From: Acidobacteriota bacterium
GTDB lineage: Bacteria; Acidobacteriota; Blastocatellia; Pyrinomonadales; Pyrinomonadaceae
Assembly (NCBI GenBank): GCA_019239425.1
Contig: JAFAZX010000028.1
Location: 98,877-162,876, forward strand
Length of the DNA stretch: 64,000 nucleotides
Direction: 5' to 3'
The notes under the pieces are model-generated. The model saw nothing but the letters and a program-made list of their open reading frames with translations. It searched no databases and was not told where the DNA came from. A program made the translations under genes and the position numbers. Shown here piece after piece: positions 51,744-59,540 of the stretch; positions within the stretch are counted from its first letter, which is position 1; every line of letters begins with the position of its first letter.

Positions 51744-53131
51744 CGGGTTCCCTCCCCTCCGGTGCCCTCTGACTTCTTCTCTTCGGGCTTCGGCCCTTCG
51801 GCCTGGTAGGTGATGACGACGCGGTTCGTGTCGGTGAAGTACTTCTTCATCACGCGCTGCACGTCGGCGGCGGTGACGGCCTGGAGCCTTTCGATGTCTG
51901 TGTTGACGCGCTTGACGTCGCCGACGAGGACGGCGGCGTTGCCGATGGCGAACGCCTTGCCGCTGTTCGTCTCGCGCTCGCGCAGGGCGTTGGCGACGAG
52001 CTGGTTGACGGCCTTGTCGAGTTCCGCCTTCGTCACGGGCGCGTCCTGCATCTTCTTCAACTCGGCGAGCAGGGCCTTCTCACCTTCGGCCGGAGACTTG
52101 CCGCCGGCGAGGATGGCGCCGAGGACGAAAATCCCCTTGTCCTGACGCAGGTTCGCGCTGCCGAAGGCCTCGGCCGCCACCTGCTGCGTGTAGACGAGCG
52201 ACTGGTAGAGGCGCGAAGACTCGCCCCCGGAAAGAATCGACTCGGCCACGCGCAGGGCGTCGGCGTCGGCGTTCGAGATGGGCGGCGCGAGGTACGTGAT
52301 GGCGACGGCCGGCAGAGGCACGTTCGGCCCGCGCTCGTCGAAGCGCCGCTCGGAGGTGCGCTCCGGCTCCTTGACGGTCACGCGCGGGATGGGCGCCGAG
52401 GGCTTCGGGATTTTGGCGAAGTACTTGTCCACCCACCCGTCCACCTGCTGCTGCTCGAAGTCGCCGACGACGATGAGCACGGCGTTGTCGGGCCGGTAGA
52501 AGGTCGTGTGGAAGGCGCGCACGTCTTCGATGGTGGCGGCGTCGAGGTCTTCCTTGCTGCCGATGGTCGGGCGGTGGTACGGGTGCACCGCGAAGGAGTC
52601 CTTGTCGATGGCGTAGAAGAGCCGGCCGTAGGGCGGGGCGAGCACGCTCGTGTTGTACTCCTCCTTGACCACGTCGCGCTCGGAGGGGAAGTTCTTCTCC
52701 GTCACGTTGAGCGAGCCCATGCGGTCGGCCTCGGCCCAGAGCAGGGTCTCGAGGTAGTTCGACGGGACGACCTCGTAGTAGTTGGTCACGTCGTCCGAGG
52801 TCGAGGCGTTGTTCCAGCCGCCCACGTCCTCGGTCAGGCGATCCATCATCTCGTCCCTCATGTTCTTCGACGACTTGAACATGAGGTGCTCGAAGAGGTG
52901 CGCGAAGCCGCTCCGCCGGTCGGGGTCGTCCTTCGAGCCGACCTTGTACCAGACCTGGATGGCGACCGTCGGGTTCGAGCGCTCCTGCGCCGTGATGACC
53001 GTGAGCCCGTTCGGCAGCGTGCGCTCTTTGAAGTTGATCGGGGGCACGCGCGTCTGCCCGTCGGCGGCGGGCACGCTTGCCGAGCCCGCGAGCGCGCACA
53101 GAAGTAGGAAGACCGTAGTTCGTCGAAGCAT
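51740..53131 (-). CDS. M16 zinc peptidase, catalytic subunit
   Basis: A protein of 463 residues with signal peptide LRRTTVFLLLCALAGSASVP. The zinc motif HLFEH (78-82) in SGFAHLFEHLMFKSSKNMRD and the third ligand Glu about 76 residues later (DVVKEEYNTS) are present, as in pitrilysin/MPP-type peptidases. Family features include GGWNNASTSDDVTNYYEVVP, FYRPDNAVLIVVGDFEQQQV, and SRLYQSLVYTQQVAAEAFGS. It is co-translated with the non-catalytic partner. It likely degrades peptides or processes proteins in the periplasm. GAGGAGC precedes the start. Confidence 0.94.
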   Translation of the reverse strand: MLRRTTVFLLLCALAGSASVPAADGQTRVPPINFKERTLPNGLTVITAQERSNPTVAIQVWYKVGSKDDPDRRSGFAHLFEHLMFKSSKNMRDEMMDRLTEDVGGWNNASTSDDVTNYYEVVPSNYLETLLWAEADRMGSLNVTEKNFPSERDVVKEEYNTSVLAPPYGRLFYAIDKDSFAVHPYHRPTIGSKEDLDAATIEDVRAFHTTFYRPDNAVLIVVGDFEQQQVDGWVDKYFAKIPKPSAPIPRVTVKEPERTSERRFDERGPNVPLPAVAITYLAPPISNADADALRVAESILSGGESSRLYQSLVYTQQVAAEAFGSANLRQDKGIFVLGAILAGGKSPAEGEKALLAELKKMQDAPVTKAELDKAVNQLVANALRERETNSGKAFAIGNAAVLVGDVKRVNTDIERLQAVTAADVQRVMKKYFTDTNRVVITYQAEGPKPEEKKSEGTGGEGTR

Positions 53132-53428
53132 CTCTGAAGCTCCTCGTCTTGATTCGGGTCGGGCGTCTGCTTGGATGCGCCCTCGCCCGGGGGTTGCTGT
53201 CCGTTCAGGTCAGATTTTACGCGCCCGCCGCGCCGTATGTTTCCCCGGAAAGTCCACGCCTTCGGATTCCGGGCCGCCGCCCCAAAACTTTGCCCGTGCG
53301 TCAAATGTAATATAGAATCTGCGCCGGTGGCGAACGCTCCCGGCCGTCCTTATGCTTGACGAGACGGCCGCCGAGGCGCTCGCCACAGTTTAGTCTGGGG
53401 CCGGGGCTCGCGAAGGCTTTAACGCTCG
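53132..53428. promoter_or_regulatory. Divergent intergenic region, M16 pair / FHA-protease
   Basis: A 297-base gap between divergent genes that must hold two promoters. The plus-strand stretch around 53309 (AATGTAATATAGAATCTG) is the most AT-rich and could contain a -10 element. No operator-like repeat or additional gene was found. Confidence 0.3.
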
Positions 53429-55045
53429 ATGGCAGGCGGTCTGGTCGTACACATCTCGAACGGGCAGGAGCGGCACACCGAGGTGCTCTCGCAGGAGCGC
53501 GTCCTCATCGGGCCGGGCGAGGGCTGCCACATCCGGCTCGGCTCCGACCTCCTCTCGGACTCCAACGTCATGCTCGAGCTGTCGCGGCAGAACGGCCACT
53601 TCCGCGTGCAGGAGTTCGACCCCGAGATCGGCATCACCCTCAACGGCCGCCCGCTCGCCCGCCACGCCCAGATCGACGACGGCGACGAGCTGCGCTTCCC
53701 CGCCTTCGACGTGCGGATGCAGTTCTTCCCCGTCGGCAACCTGCCCGCGGTCACCAACTCGAGCCGCCGCGCCAGCGTCGCCCCCTTCATCGAGCAGGCC
53801 GCCATCGAGGCCGCCGCCACCGCGCGGCGCGACGACGCCAAGGTCTTCCTCCGCGAGTTCACGCGCGAGCTTCTGCGCGAGATCAAGTGGAGCACGAAGA
53901 TCGGCCTCTTCCTCTGCATCGCCATCCTCGCCGGCGGCACGTTCTACCTCGGCAACTCGCTCTACCAGGAGATGCGCCGCAGCCGCGAGCTGATCAACAA
54001 GCAGAACGAGCAGCTCGCCGCGCAGCAGCGACAGCTCGAACAGGTCGGCGCGCAGTTCGGCGACGTGACGCGGAGCAACCAGGAGATCATCAACAGCCTC
54101 TCACTCGCGCCGCGCCTGCGCAGCCAGTACGGCAACGGCGTCTGCCTCATCGCCGGCTCTTACATGCTGTTCGAGCCGGGCACGGGCCGCCCGTTCCGCT
54201 ACCCCGAGACGCAGAAGACCGAAGAGGGCGAGGCCGCGCAGACGGCGGGCGAGCAGCCGCTCCTGACGGCCGAGGGCAACGGCCCGCCCTTCATCCGCGA
54301 CTTCGTCGGCACCTGCTTCCACGTCGGCGGCGGTTACGTCGTCACCAACCGGCACCTCGCCGTCGAGCCGTGGACGGCCGACGAGGGCGTGGCGGCGCTC
54401 TCGCAGAGCGTGCGCGGGCAGTTCCGCGTGACGCGCATCGTCGCCTTCTTCCCGGGCATCCGGCAGCCCTTCGTCGTCCGCGTCCGGCAGGCCTCGCGCG
54501 AGGACGTGGCCGTCGGCACGCTCGAAGCGAAGGAGCTGCCTGCACAGCTCCCCGCGCTCCCGCTCGACACAGACCCGGACACGGCGATGATCGGCGGCAC
54601 GGTCGTGATGATGGGCTACCCTTCGGGCGAAGACCGCCTGATGGCGACCATCCCCGAGGCCGAGTCGCGTAGTTTACGCGAGCGCTGCGGCGCCTCGGCC
54701 GAGACGCTGCTCGCGTGCCTCTCCGACCGCAACTACATCAAGCCGCTCACGACGCAGGGGCACATCTCCGACCTACAGGGGCGCAGCATCGTCTACGACG
54801 CGCGCAACGCCGTCGGCGGCTCCGGCTCGCCGCTCTTCGGCCCGAAGGGGCGCGTCATCGGCGTCAACTTCGCGACCTTCACCGAGATGGAGGGGCAGAA
54901 CTACGCCGTCCCCATCAAGTACGTCATCCCCCTCCTCGAGCGCGCCGGCTGGCAGACGGCCGAGCCCTCCGAAGAGTCTTCGGCTAACGCCAACACCTCC
55001 CAACCGCCCGCGCCCCCGCGCCCGAATACTAACCAATCCCGTTGA
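53429..55045 (+). CDS. FHA domain - transmembrane - trypsin-like serine protease
   Basis: A protein of 538 residues with an unusual architecture. The N-terminal ~100 residues form an FHA-like phosphothreonine-binding domain (RVLIGPGEGCHIRLGSDLLS, then ITLNGRPL and DDGDELRF), although the usual GR and SxxH residues are diverged. One membrane helix (about 158-175) is followed by a coiled coil (about 180-215). A chymotrypsin-fold protease follows, with His309 in VVTNRHLAV, Asp359 in REDVAVG and Ser465 in GGSGSPLFG. The triad is complete, so proteolysis is expected on the outer side of the membrane, with FHA facing the cytoplasm. The tail is Ser/Asn/Pro-rich. It may transmit a phospho-signal across the membrane; this is inference. 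Confidence 0.85.
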   Translation: MAGGLVVHISNGQERHTEVLSQERVLIGPGEGCHIRLGSDLLSDSNVMLELSRQNGHFRVQEFDPEIGITLNGRPLARHAQIDDGDELRFPAFDVRMQFFPVGNLPAVTNSSRRASVAPFIEQAAIEAAATARRDDAKVFLREFTRELLREIKWSTKIGLFLCIAILAGGTFYLGNSLYQEMRRSRELINKQNEQLAAQQRQLEQVGAQFGDVTRSNQEIINSLSLAPRLRSQYGNGVCLIAGSYMLFEPGTGRPFRYPETQKTEEGEAAQTAGEQPLLTAEGNGPPFIRDFVGTCFHVGGGYVVTNRHLAVEPWTADEGVAALSQSVRGQFRVTRIVAFFPGIRQPFVVRVRQASREDVAVGTLEAKELPAQLPALPLDTDPDTAMIGGTVVMMGYPSGEDRLMATIPEAESRSLRERCGASAETLLACLSDRNYIKPLTTQGHISDLQGRSIVYDARNAVGGSGSPLFGPKGRVIGVNFATFTEMEGQNYAVPIKYVIPLLERAGWQTAEPSEESSANANTSQPPAPPRPNTNQSR

Positions 55046-55077
55046 AGGAACGTTCCAGGCGGGTGCTACAGACAAAT

Positions 55078-55153
55078 TTCACCACAGAGACACAGAGGCA
55101 CAGCTTGTTGAGAGCTAAAGCCCAAAGCTGTGCCTCTGTGTCTCTGTGGTGAA
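55078..55153. repeat. Palindrome, family A
   Basis: Perfect 29-bp arms (55078-55106 and 55125-55153) of TTCACCACAGAGACACAGAG type. It lies 32 bases after the FHA-protease stop and upstream of the glycosyltransferase; nothing else is recognisable in 55046-55277. Confidence 0.92.
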
Positions 55154-55277
55154 TCCTTCGCACATGACACTCACCCTCGCTGTGACGCTTAAGCTTGTGC
55201 CACAGACGTTTTTGACAGGCGCGGCGGGAGTCCGCTACTCTCCGTCCTTTAAGTTTTAACGGAGAATTAGCCGAACC

Positions 55278-56963
55278 TTGTCCGCGCCCGCAGCACACGC
55301 CACGACCGCGCCCGCCGGGCCAGCACTCTCCCCGGGGCAGTCGGTAGGCACGGCGGGCCGCGCGCTCGTCATCACAACGCTGACGCTCTTCCTGCTGGCC
55401 GGCTTCGGCCTGCGCGCCTACCGACTCGGCGCCGAGAGCCTGAGCGAAGACGAGCTGAACAAGGTTCGCGCCGTGGCCGAGTACCGCGAGCGCGGACTCA
55501 CCCCCGCCAACGGCGAGCACCCCTTTCTGATGAAGGCGCTGCTCGCGGTCAGCATCGTCGCCTCCGAAAACTGGAACTCCGCCTCGCCCGCGAGACAGAA
55601 TCCCAACCTTCGAATCTCGACCGAGACGGCCGCGCGCCTGCCGGGCGCAGTCCTGGGCGCGCTCACTTCCCTGCTCATCTTCCTCGTCACGCGCGAGCTG
55701 TTCGGCGCGGAGGTGGCGCTGCTCGCGGCCGGGCTGTGGGCCTTCGACCCGGCGGCCATCGGCTTCAACCGCATCGCGAAGGAGGACAGCTTCCTCGTCT
55801 TCTTCTTCCTGCTCGGCAACGTCTTCTGGCTGCGGGGGCAGAAGGTCGCGGAGGAGGGTTCGCGCAAGCCCGAGCCTTTCTACTGGGCGACGGCCGCAGC
55901 TTTCGGCGCGATGATGGCCTCGAAGTACGTGCCGCACTTCCTCGCCATCAGCGGCGCTTACTACTATGCCTTCCAGGGCGTGCCCGCGACGCGCTGGCGG
56001 ATGGGCAAGAAGAAGTGGCTCGTCTGGTTCGCGGTGATGGGCGTCGCCTTCGTCATCTGCAACCCGACCATCCTGCTGCCCGGCACGTGGGCCGAGATGC
56101 GCACGTTCGCGGGCGAGAAGCGCATCGGGCACGACGCATACGAGTTCCTCGGCCACCTCTACCGCAACCAGATGACGCTCTGGCTGCGCGGCTCGCCCTG
56201 GTACTTCTACTACGTCTTCATGGGCGTGAAGCTGCCCTTCGTGGTGTTGGCGGGCTGCGCCGCCGGACTCCCGCTGCTCTTCCGCCGCAGACTCGGCGAC
56301 GGCCGCTACTTCCTGCTCTTCTGGCTCTTCTTCTGGTTCTTCCCCTTCACCTTCCTCGGCGGGAAGTTCACGCGCTATTTCACCTTCGCGCTGCCGGCCG
56401 TGCTGATGACCTCGGCCGTCGGGCTGCACTACCTCGCGGGCCTCGTCTCGGAGCGGGCGGGAAGCTTCTACGCGAAGTACGGACTCGGGCTCGCCGTCGG
56501 CCTCTCGCTCCTCGCGTCGGTGCAGGCGGCGCCGCACTACAGGCTCTACACGAACTTCCTCGGCGGCGGAGAGGCGCGGGCCGGCACCTACTTCCCGCAC
56601 GACGAGTTCTACGATTCGAGCACGCGCGACATCGCCGAAGCGGTCGCGCGGCTCGCTCCGCCGAGCGCGAGCGTGGCGAGCGAGACGCCGGAGCTGCTCG
56701 CCTACTACCTGAAACTCACCGGGCGCGAAGACCTGCGCACGGTCTCTCTCTCCGACCGCGCGGCGCTGCGCGAGCTGCGGCCGGGAGACCAGGTCGTCGT
56801 CGCCCGCGGCCGGCGCTACTTCAGCAACGACGAGTTAACGTCGAGGCTCGACGCGGCGTCTCAACCGTCGGCGAGCATTAACCTCGGGCGCGTACCCTCG
56901 GCGCGCGTCTACGCGCTCGACGCCGCGACCTACCCGGCCTTCGAAGAGGTCGTCGGGCGTTAA
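55278..56963 (+). CDS. GT-C (ArnT/PMT-like) membrane glycosyltransferase
   Basis: A multi-pass membrane protein of 561 residues, starting at TTG 55278 (GGAG upstream, spacing long). About ten helices are visible. The diagnostic first-loop acidic motif is AESLSEDELNKVRA after helix 1. LRISTETAARLPGAVLGALT, the central DPAAIGFNRIAKEDSFLVFF with MASKYVPHF, and the C-terminal soluble part match dolichyl-/undecaprenyl-phosphate-sugar-dependent transferases (PMT_2). It would transfer a sugar from a lipid carrier to protein or lipid on the outer face of the inner membrane. Neighbours do not reveal the acceptor. Confidence 0.87.
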   Translation: MSAPAAHATTAPAGPALSPGQSVGTAGRALVITTLTLFLLAGFGLRAYRLGAESLSEDELNKVRAVAEYRERGLTPANGEHPFLMKALLAVSIVASENWNSASPARQNPNLRISTETAARLPGAVLGALTSLLIFLVTRELFGAEVALLAAGLWAFDPAAIGFNRIAKEDSFLVFFFLLGNVFWLRGQKVAEEGSRKPEPFYWATAAAFGAMMASKYVPHFLAISGAYYYAFQGVPATRWRMGKKKWLVWFAVMGVAFVICNPTILLPGTWAEMRTFAGEKRIGHDAYEFLGHLYRNQMTLWLRGSPWYFYYVFMGVKLPFVVLAGCAAGLPLLFRRRLGDGRYFLLFWLFFWFFPFTFLGGKFTRYFTFALPAVLMTSAVGLHYLAGLVSERAGSFYAKYGLGLAVGLSLLASVQAAPHYRLYTNFLGGGEARAGTYFPHDEFYDSSTRDIAEAVARLAPPSASVASETPELLAYYLKLTGREDLRTVSLSDRAALRELRPGDQVVVARGRRYFSNDELTSRLDAASQPSASINLGRVPSARVYALDAATYPAFEEVVGR

Positions 56964-57197
56964 ACTTCGGGGCAACATTGTCCGCGCGTGAAGGCATCGC
57001 AACTTTGAAATGCGACAATTTCTCATTAAAGTTCGTGTAGATTGGTCTGGCACGCGGAACGTCGGTTGCTCTTTTTGAGCCGCGAGGCTTTGTGAGACGC
57101 GCGGTGCGCAGCATTTCGACTCCCCTCGAAACGGCCGCGCGCAGTCTTATCGCTCCGGGAGGAGCCTTCTCGTTCGAGACAAGGGACGTTTGAGGAT

Positions 57198-59255
57198 ATG
57201 AAGACTGTTCCCCGTTCGGGGTCGGCCAAAAAGCACCTGACGTTCGCGCTCGCGCTCCTCATCATCGCGGGACATCTGCCGCCCGCGCTCGCGCAGGTTC
57301 AGATCGTCCCCGCCCTCAAGGGCGAGGACGCGCTCCCGAAGAAGAACCAGACGGGGGCTTCGCCCTTCCGCATCGAGACGCTACCCGTCGGCCGCGACGC
57401 GCAGCTCCTCACGGTCTTCGGCAGACTCGACGGACTCGGCGACGTCGCCCCCGCGCAGCCAGGGGAGGTGCCGCTCGTCTCCATCCTCCGCGACACGCTC
57501 GGCGACGCAGACCCCGAGAACGACCGCCTGCGCTACGTCTGGATGCTCACCTACACGCGCCCCGGCGCGCTGCAACGCGTCGCCTCGGCCGTGCCCTTCC
57601 TCTATGGCCGCATCGGCGACAAGAAGGCCGCGGGCAAAGGCGTGCCGCCGCCCGTCATCGACCTCGCCGACCCTAAGCGCGACCTCTGGCACCGCTTCAT
57701 GTGGCTCGCGCTCCAGAACGTCGTCTTCAACCCCTACGGCGTCGCCGCCAAGGCTTCGACCTCGGCGCTGCGCCGCAACTCCGAGCGCTACCGGCAGGCG
57801 CACATCCTCCGCGCGCTCGCGATTCTTTCGCTCTACGAGGCCGAGACCGGGGCCGAGTCCGCCTTCACGCCGGCCGAGTCGGCCGAGATACAGGCGCGCC
57901 TGATGCTGACGAGCAAGACCTTCGGCGGCCTCATCGACGACGCCTACCTCGACGAAGTCATGCGCCGGCAAAACAGCTCGACGCAGGACACGCGCGGCCA
58001 CAACTGGGAGCTGCTCCGCCAGCGCGCCGAGACCGAAGGTCTCTTCTTCGAGCCGCTCGCGCTGCCCGACGGCAGCGCCACGCACGCCATCCTCTACGTC
58101 TCGCGCGAGGACTTGCAGAAGAACAAGGGTCGCAAGTTCGGCAGCCGCTTCCTCAACATCAAAAGCCCCTGGGACGACTCGCGCCTCGCGCGCTGGGACG
58201 GCCACGTCGAGACGCGCTACGTTGACGCCGAAGGAAAGACGACGGCCGCCGGGGCGGAGGGCGCGCGCAAGCGCGAGCTGATCCCGCTCGCGCTCTACGG
58301 ACTCGACTTCCCCAAAATCCCCGCGCTGCTCGTGGACTTCCGCGACCATCTCAACCCGAAGAAGCGCGAGATGTCGCACCGCGTCATCGAGGACGTGGCG
58401 CGCAACGTCCTCTCGCTCTCGCGCTACGGCGACGTGCACTACTTCCTCGGGCGCACGGTCTTCGACTTCGTCACCAGCCGACGCGGCATCGACGTGAACC
58501 AGCCGACGCGCCTGCGCGCCTACTCGCAGCTCAAGCTCCTGCTCGCGCTCGACCAGACGCTCGACCGCGGCCTGCGCGACGAGATCGAGAGCCGCGTCGA
58601 GTCGGTCTCGCTCAACCCGCTTGAGAACGACCTCGAAGCCGAAGGCCGGCTCGCGCGCCAGCAGTACGCGGCGCTCGTCGCGTCGGCCAAAAAGCCCGAC
58701 GGGCTCGCCGCGCGCCTCGACCGCGACCGGCGCGAGGAGATGGTGCCGCTCGAACACGGCACGACCGAGCGCGTGCTCCTGCGCTTCGCCAACGTCCTGA
58801 GCCTCGGCCTCTACAAGCACCGCGAGCCGGCCAGGCCAGAGGATGTTCGGCAGACCCTGGACGCCGAGCGCCGCCTCGCCTTCCACAAGCGCTTCCTGCA
58901 GCAGGTGGCGAAGTCGACGCCGGTCGTCGAGGTCGTCTGGAACATCGAGGACGTGCGCCGGAGCCTGCGCTACGTGGCCGAGTCCGACACGCGCGGCGAC
59001 GCGGGCCTGGCCCGCGCAGCGGCGAAAATCTTCGCGCAGACCGGCGACACCGAGGCGCGCCGGCTCAGCCTCGAATGCCTCTACCGCATCAACAACGAGG
59101 CGGCGAAGGCCGCGCTGCTGCGCATCTACCAGTCGCCCGGCGTCGAGGCCGACCTGCGTCTGCTCACGGCCGAGTACCTGCGCAACGCCCTGCGCGAAGA
59201 GCAGCGCATCGCCCCAGAGGACGCGCGCGCCATCATCGCCGTCGTCGGCAAGTGA
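57198..59255 (+). CDS. Large secreted protein of unknown function
   Basis: A protein of 685 residues. A signal peptide (KKHLTFALALLIIAGHLPPA, cleaved near ALAQ) precedes mainly helical sequence. Recognisable landmarks are few: DAQLLTVFGRLDGLG, LRYVWMLTYTRPGALQRVAS, DVHYFLGRTVFDFVTSRRGI and LNPKKREMSHRVIEDVARNV. A C-terminal part looks like helical hairpin repeats (AAAKIFAQTGDTEARRLSLE, LRLLTAEYLRNALREEQRIA). GAGGAT directly precedes the ATG. Conserved HEAT-like helices suggest a scaffold. I do not recognise a family. It is on the same strand as and probably upstream of the phosphodiesterase and flippase-permease genes. Confidence 0.6.
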   Translation: MKTVPRSGSAKKHLTFALALLIIAGHLPPALAQVQIVPALKGEDALPKKNQTGASPFRIETLPVGRDAQLLTVFGRLDGLGDVAPAQPGEVPLVSILRDTLGDADPENDRLRYVWMLTYTRPGALQRVASAVPFLYGRIGDKKAAGKGVPPPVIDLADPKRDLWHRFMWLALQNVVFNPYGVAAKASTSALRRNSERYRQAHILRALAILSLYEAETGAESAFTPAESAEIQARLMLTSKTFGGLIDDAYLDEVMRRQNSSTQDTRGHNWELLRQRAETEGLFFEPLALPDGSATHAILYVSREDLQKNKGRKFGSRFLNIKSPWDDSRLARWDGHVETRYVDAEGKTTAAGAEGARKRELIPLALYGLDFPKIPALLVDFRDHLNPKKREMSHRVIEDVARNVLSLSRYGDVHYFLGRTVFDFVTSRRGIDVNQPTRLRAYSQLKLLLALDQTLDRGLRDEIESRVESVSLNPLENDLEAEGRLARQQYAALVASAKKPDGLAARLDRDRREEMVPLEHGTTERVLLRFANVLSLGLYKHREPARPEDVRQTLDAERRLAFHKRFLQQVAKSTPVVEVVWNIEDVRRSLRYVAESDTRGDAGLARAAAKIFAQTGDTEARRLSLECLYRINNEAAKAALLRIYQSPGVEADLRLLTAEYLRNALREEQRIAPEDARAIIAVVGK

Positions 59256-59338
59256 GGGCCGCTTTGAGTTAGCGCGGTGTGCGGGGATAATCTCCGGGTG
59301 CCTATACCGGCTTGCAAGAAGAAGTAAGGCCCCTTCAA

Positions 59339-59480
59339 GCTGGGAGCGCGGGACACCCTACAGCCCGCATGAGCGCGCAGCGCGAAGGCCGTGAGACTTT
59401 AAGACTCAACGTCGAGGTAAGGAGTAGGACGGTCAGCGCGCTGAAGCGCGCTAGCGGGCAGGGATGCCCGCGCTCCCAGC
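59339..59480. repeat. Long palindrome, family F, second copy
   Basis: GCTGGGAGCGCGGG (from 59339) pairs with CCCGCGCTCCCAGC (ending 59480). Within it are AGCGCGCTGAAGCGCGCT and GCGGGC-type hairpins as in the copy at 46300. Here the palindrome extends outward through AGTAAGGCC (from 59323) and GGCCTTAT (59489) to CTTGCAA (59311) and TTGCAAG (59503), an outer stem not present at the first copy. It fills most of 59256-59540. Confidence 0.85.
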
Positions 59481-59540
59481 GAGGGAGGGCCTTATTTAGT
59501 TTTGCAAGTTCGTATTACAGGTCTAGCAAAGTCTCTCGGC

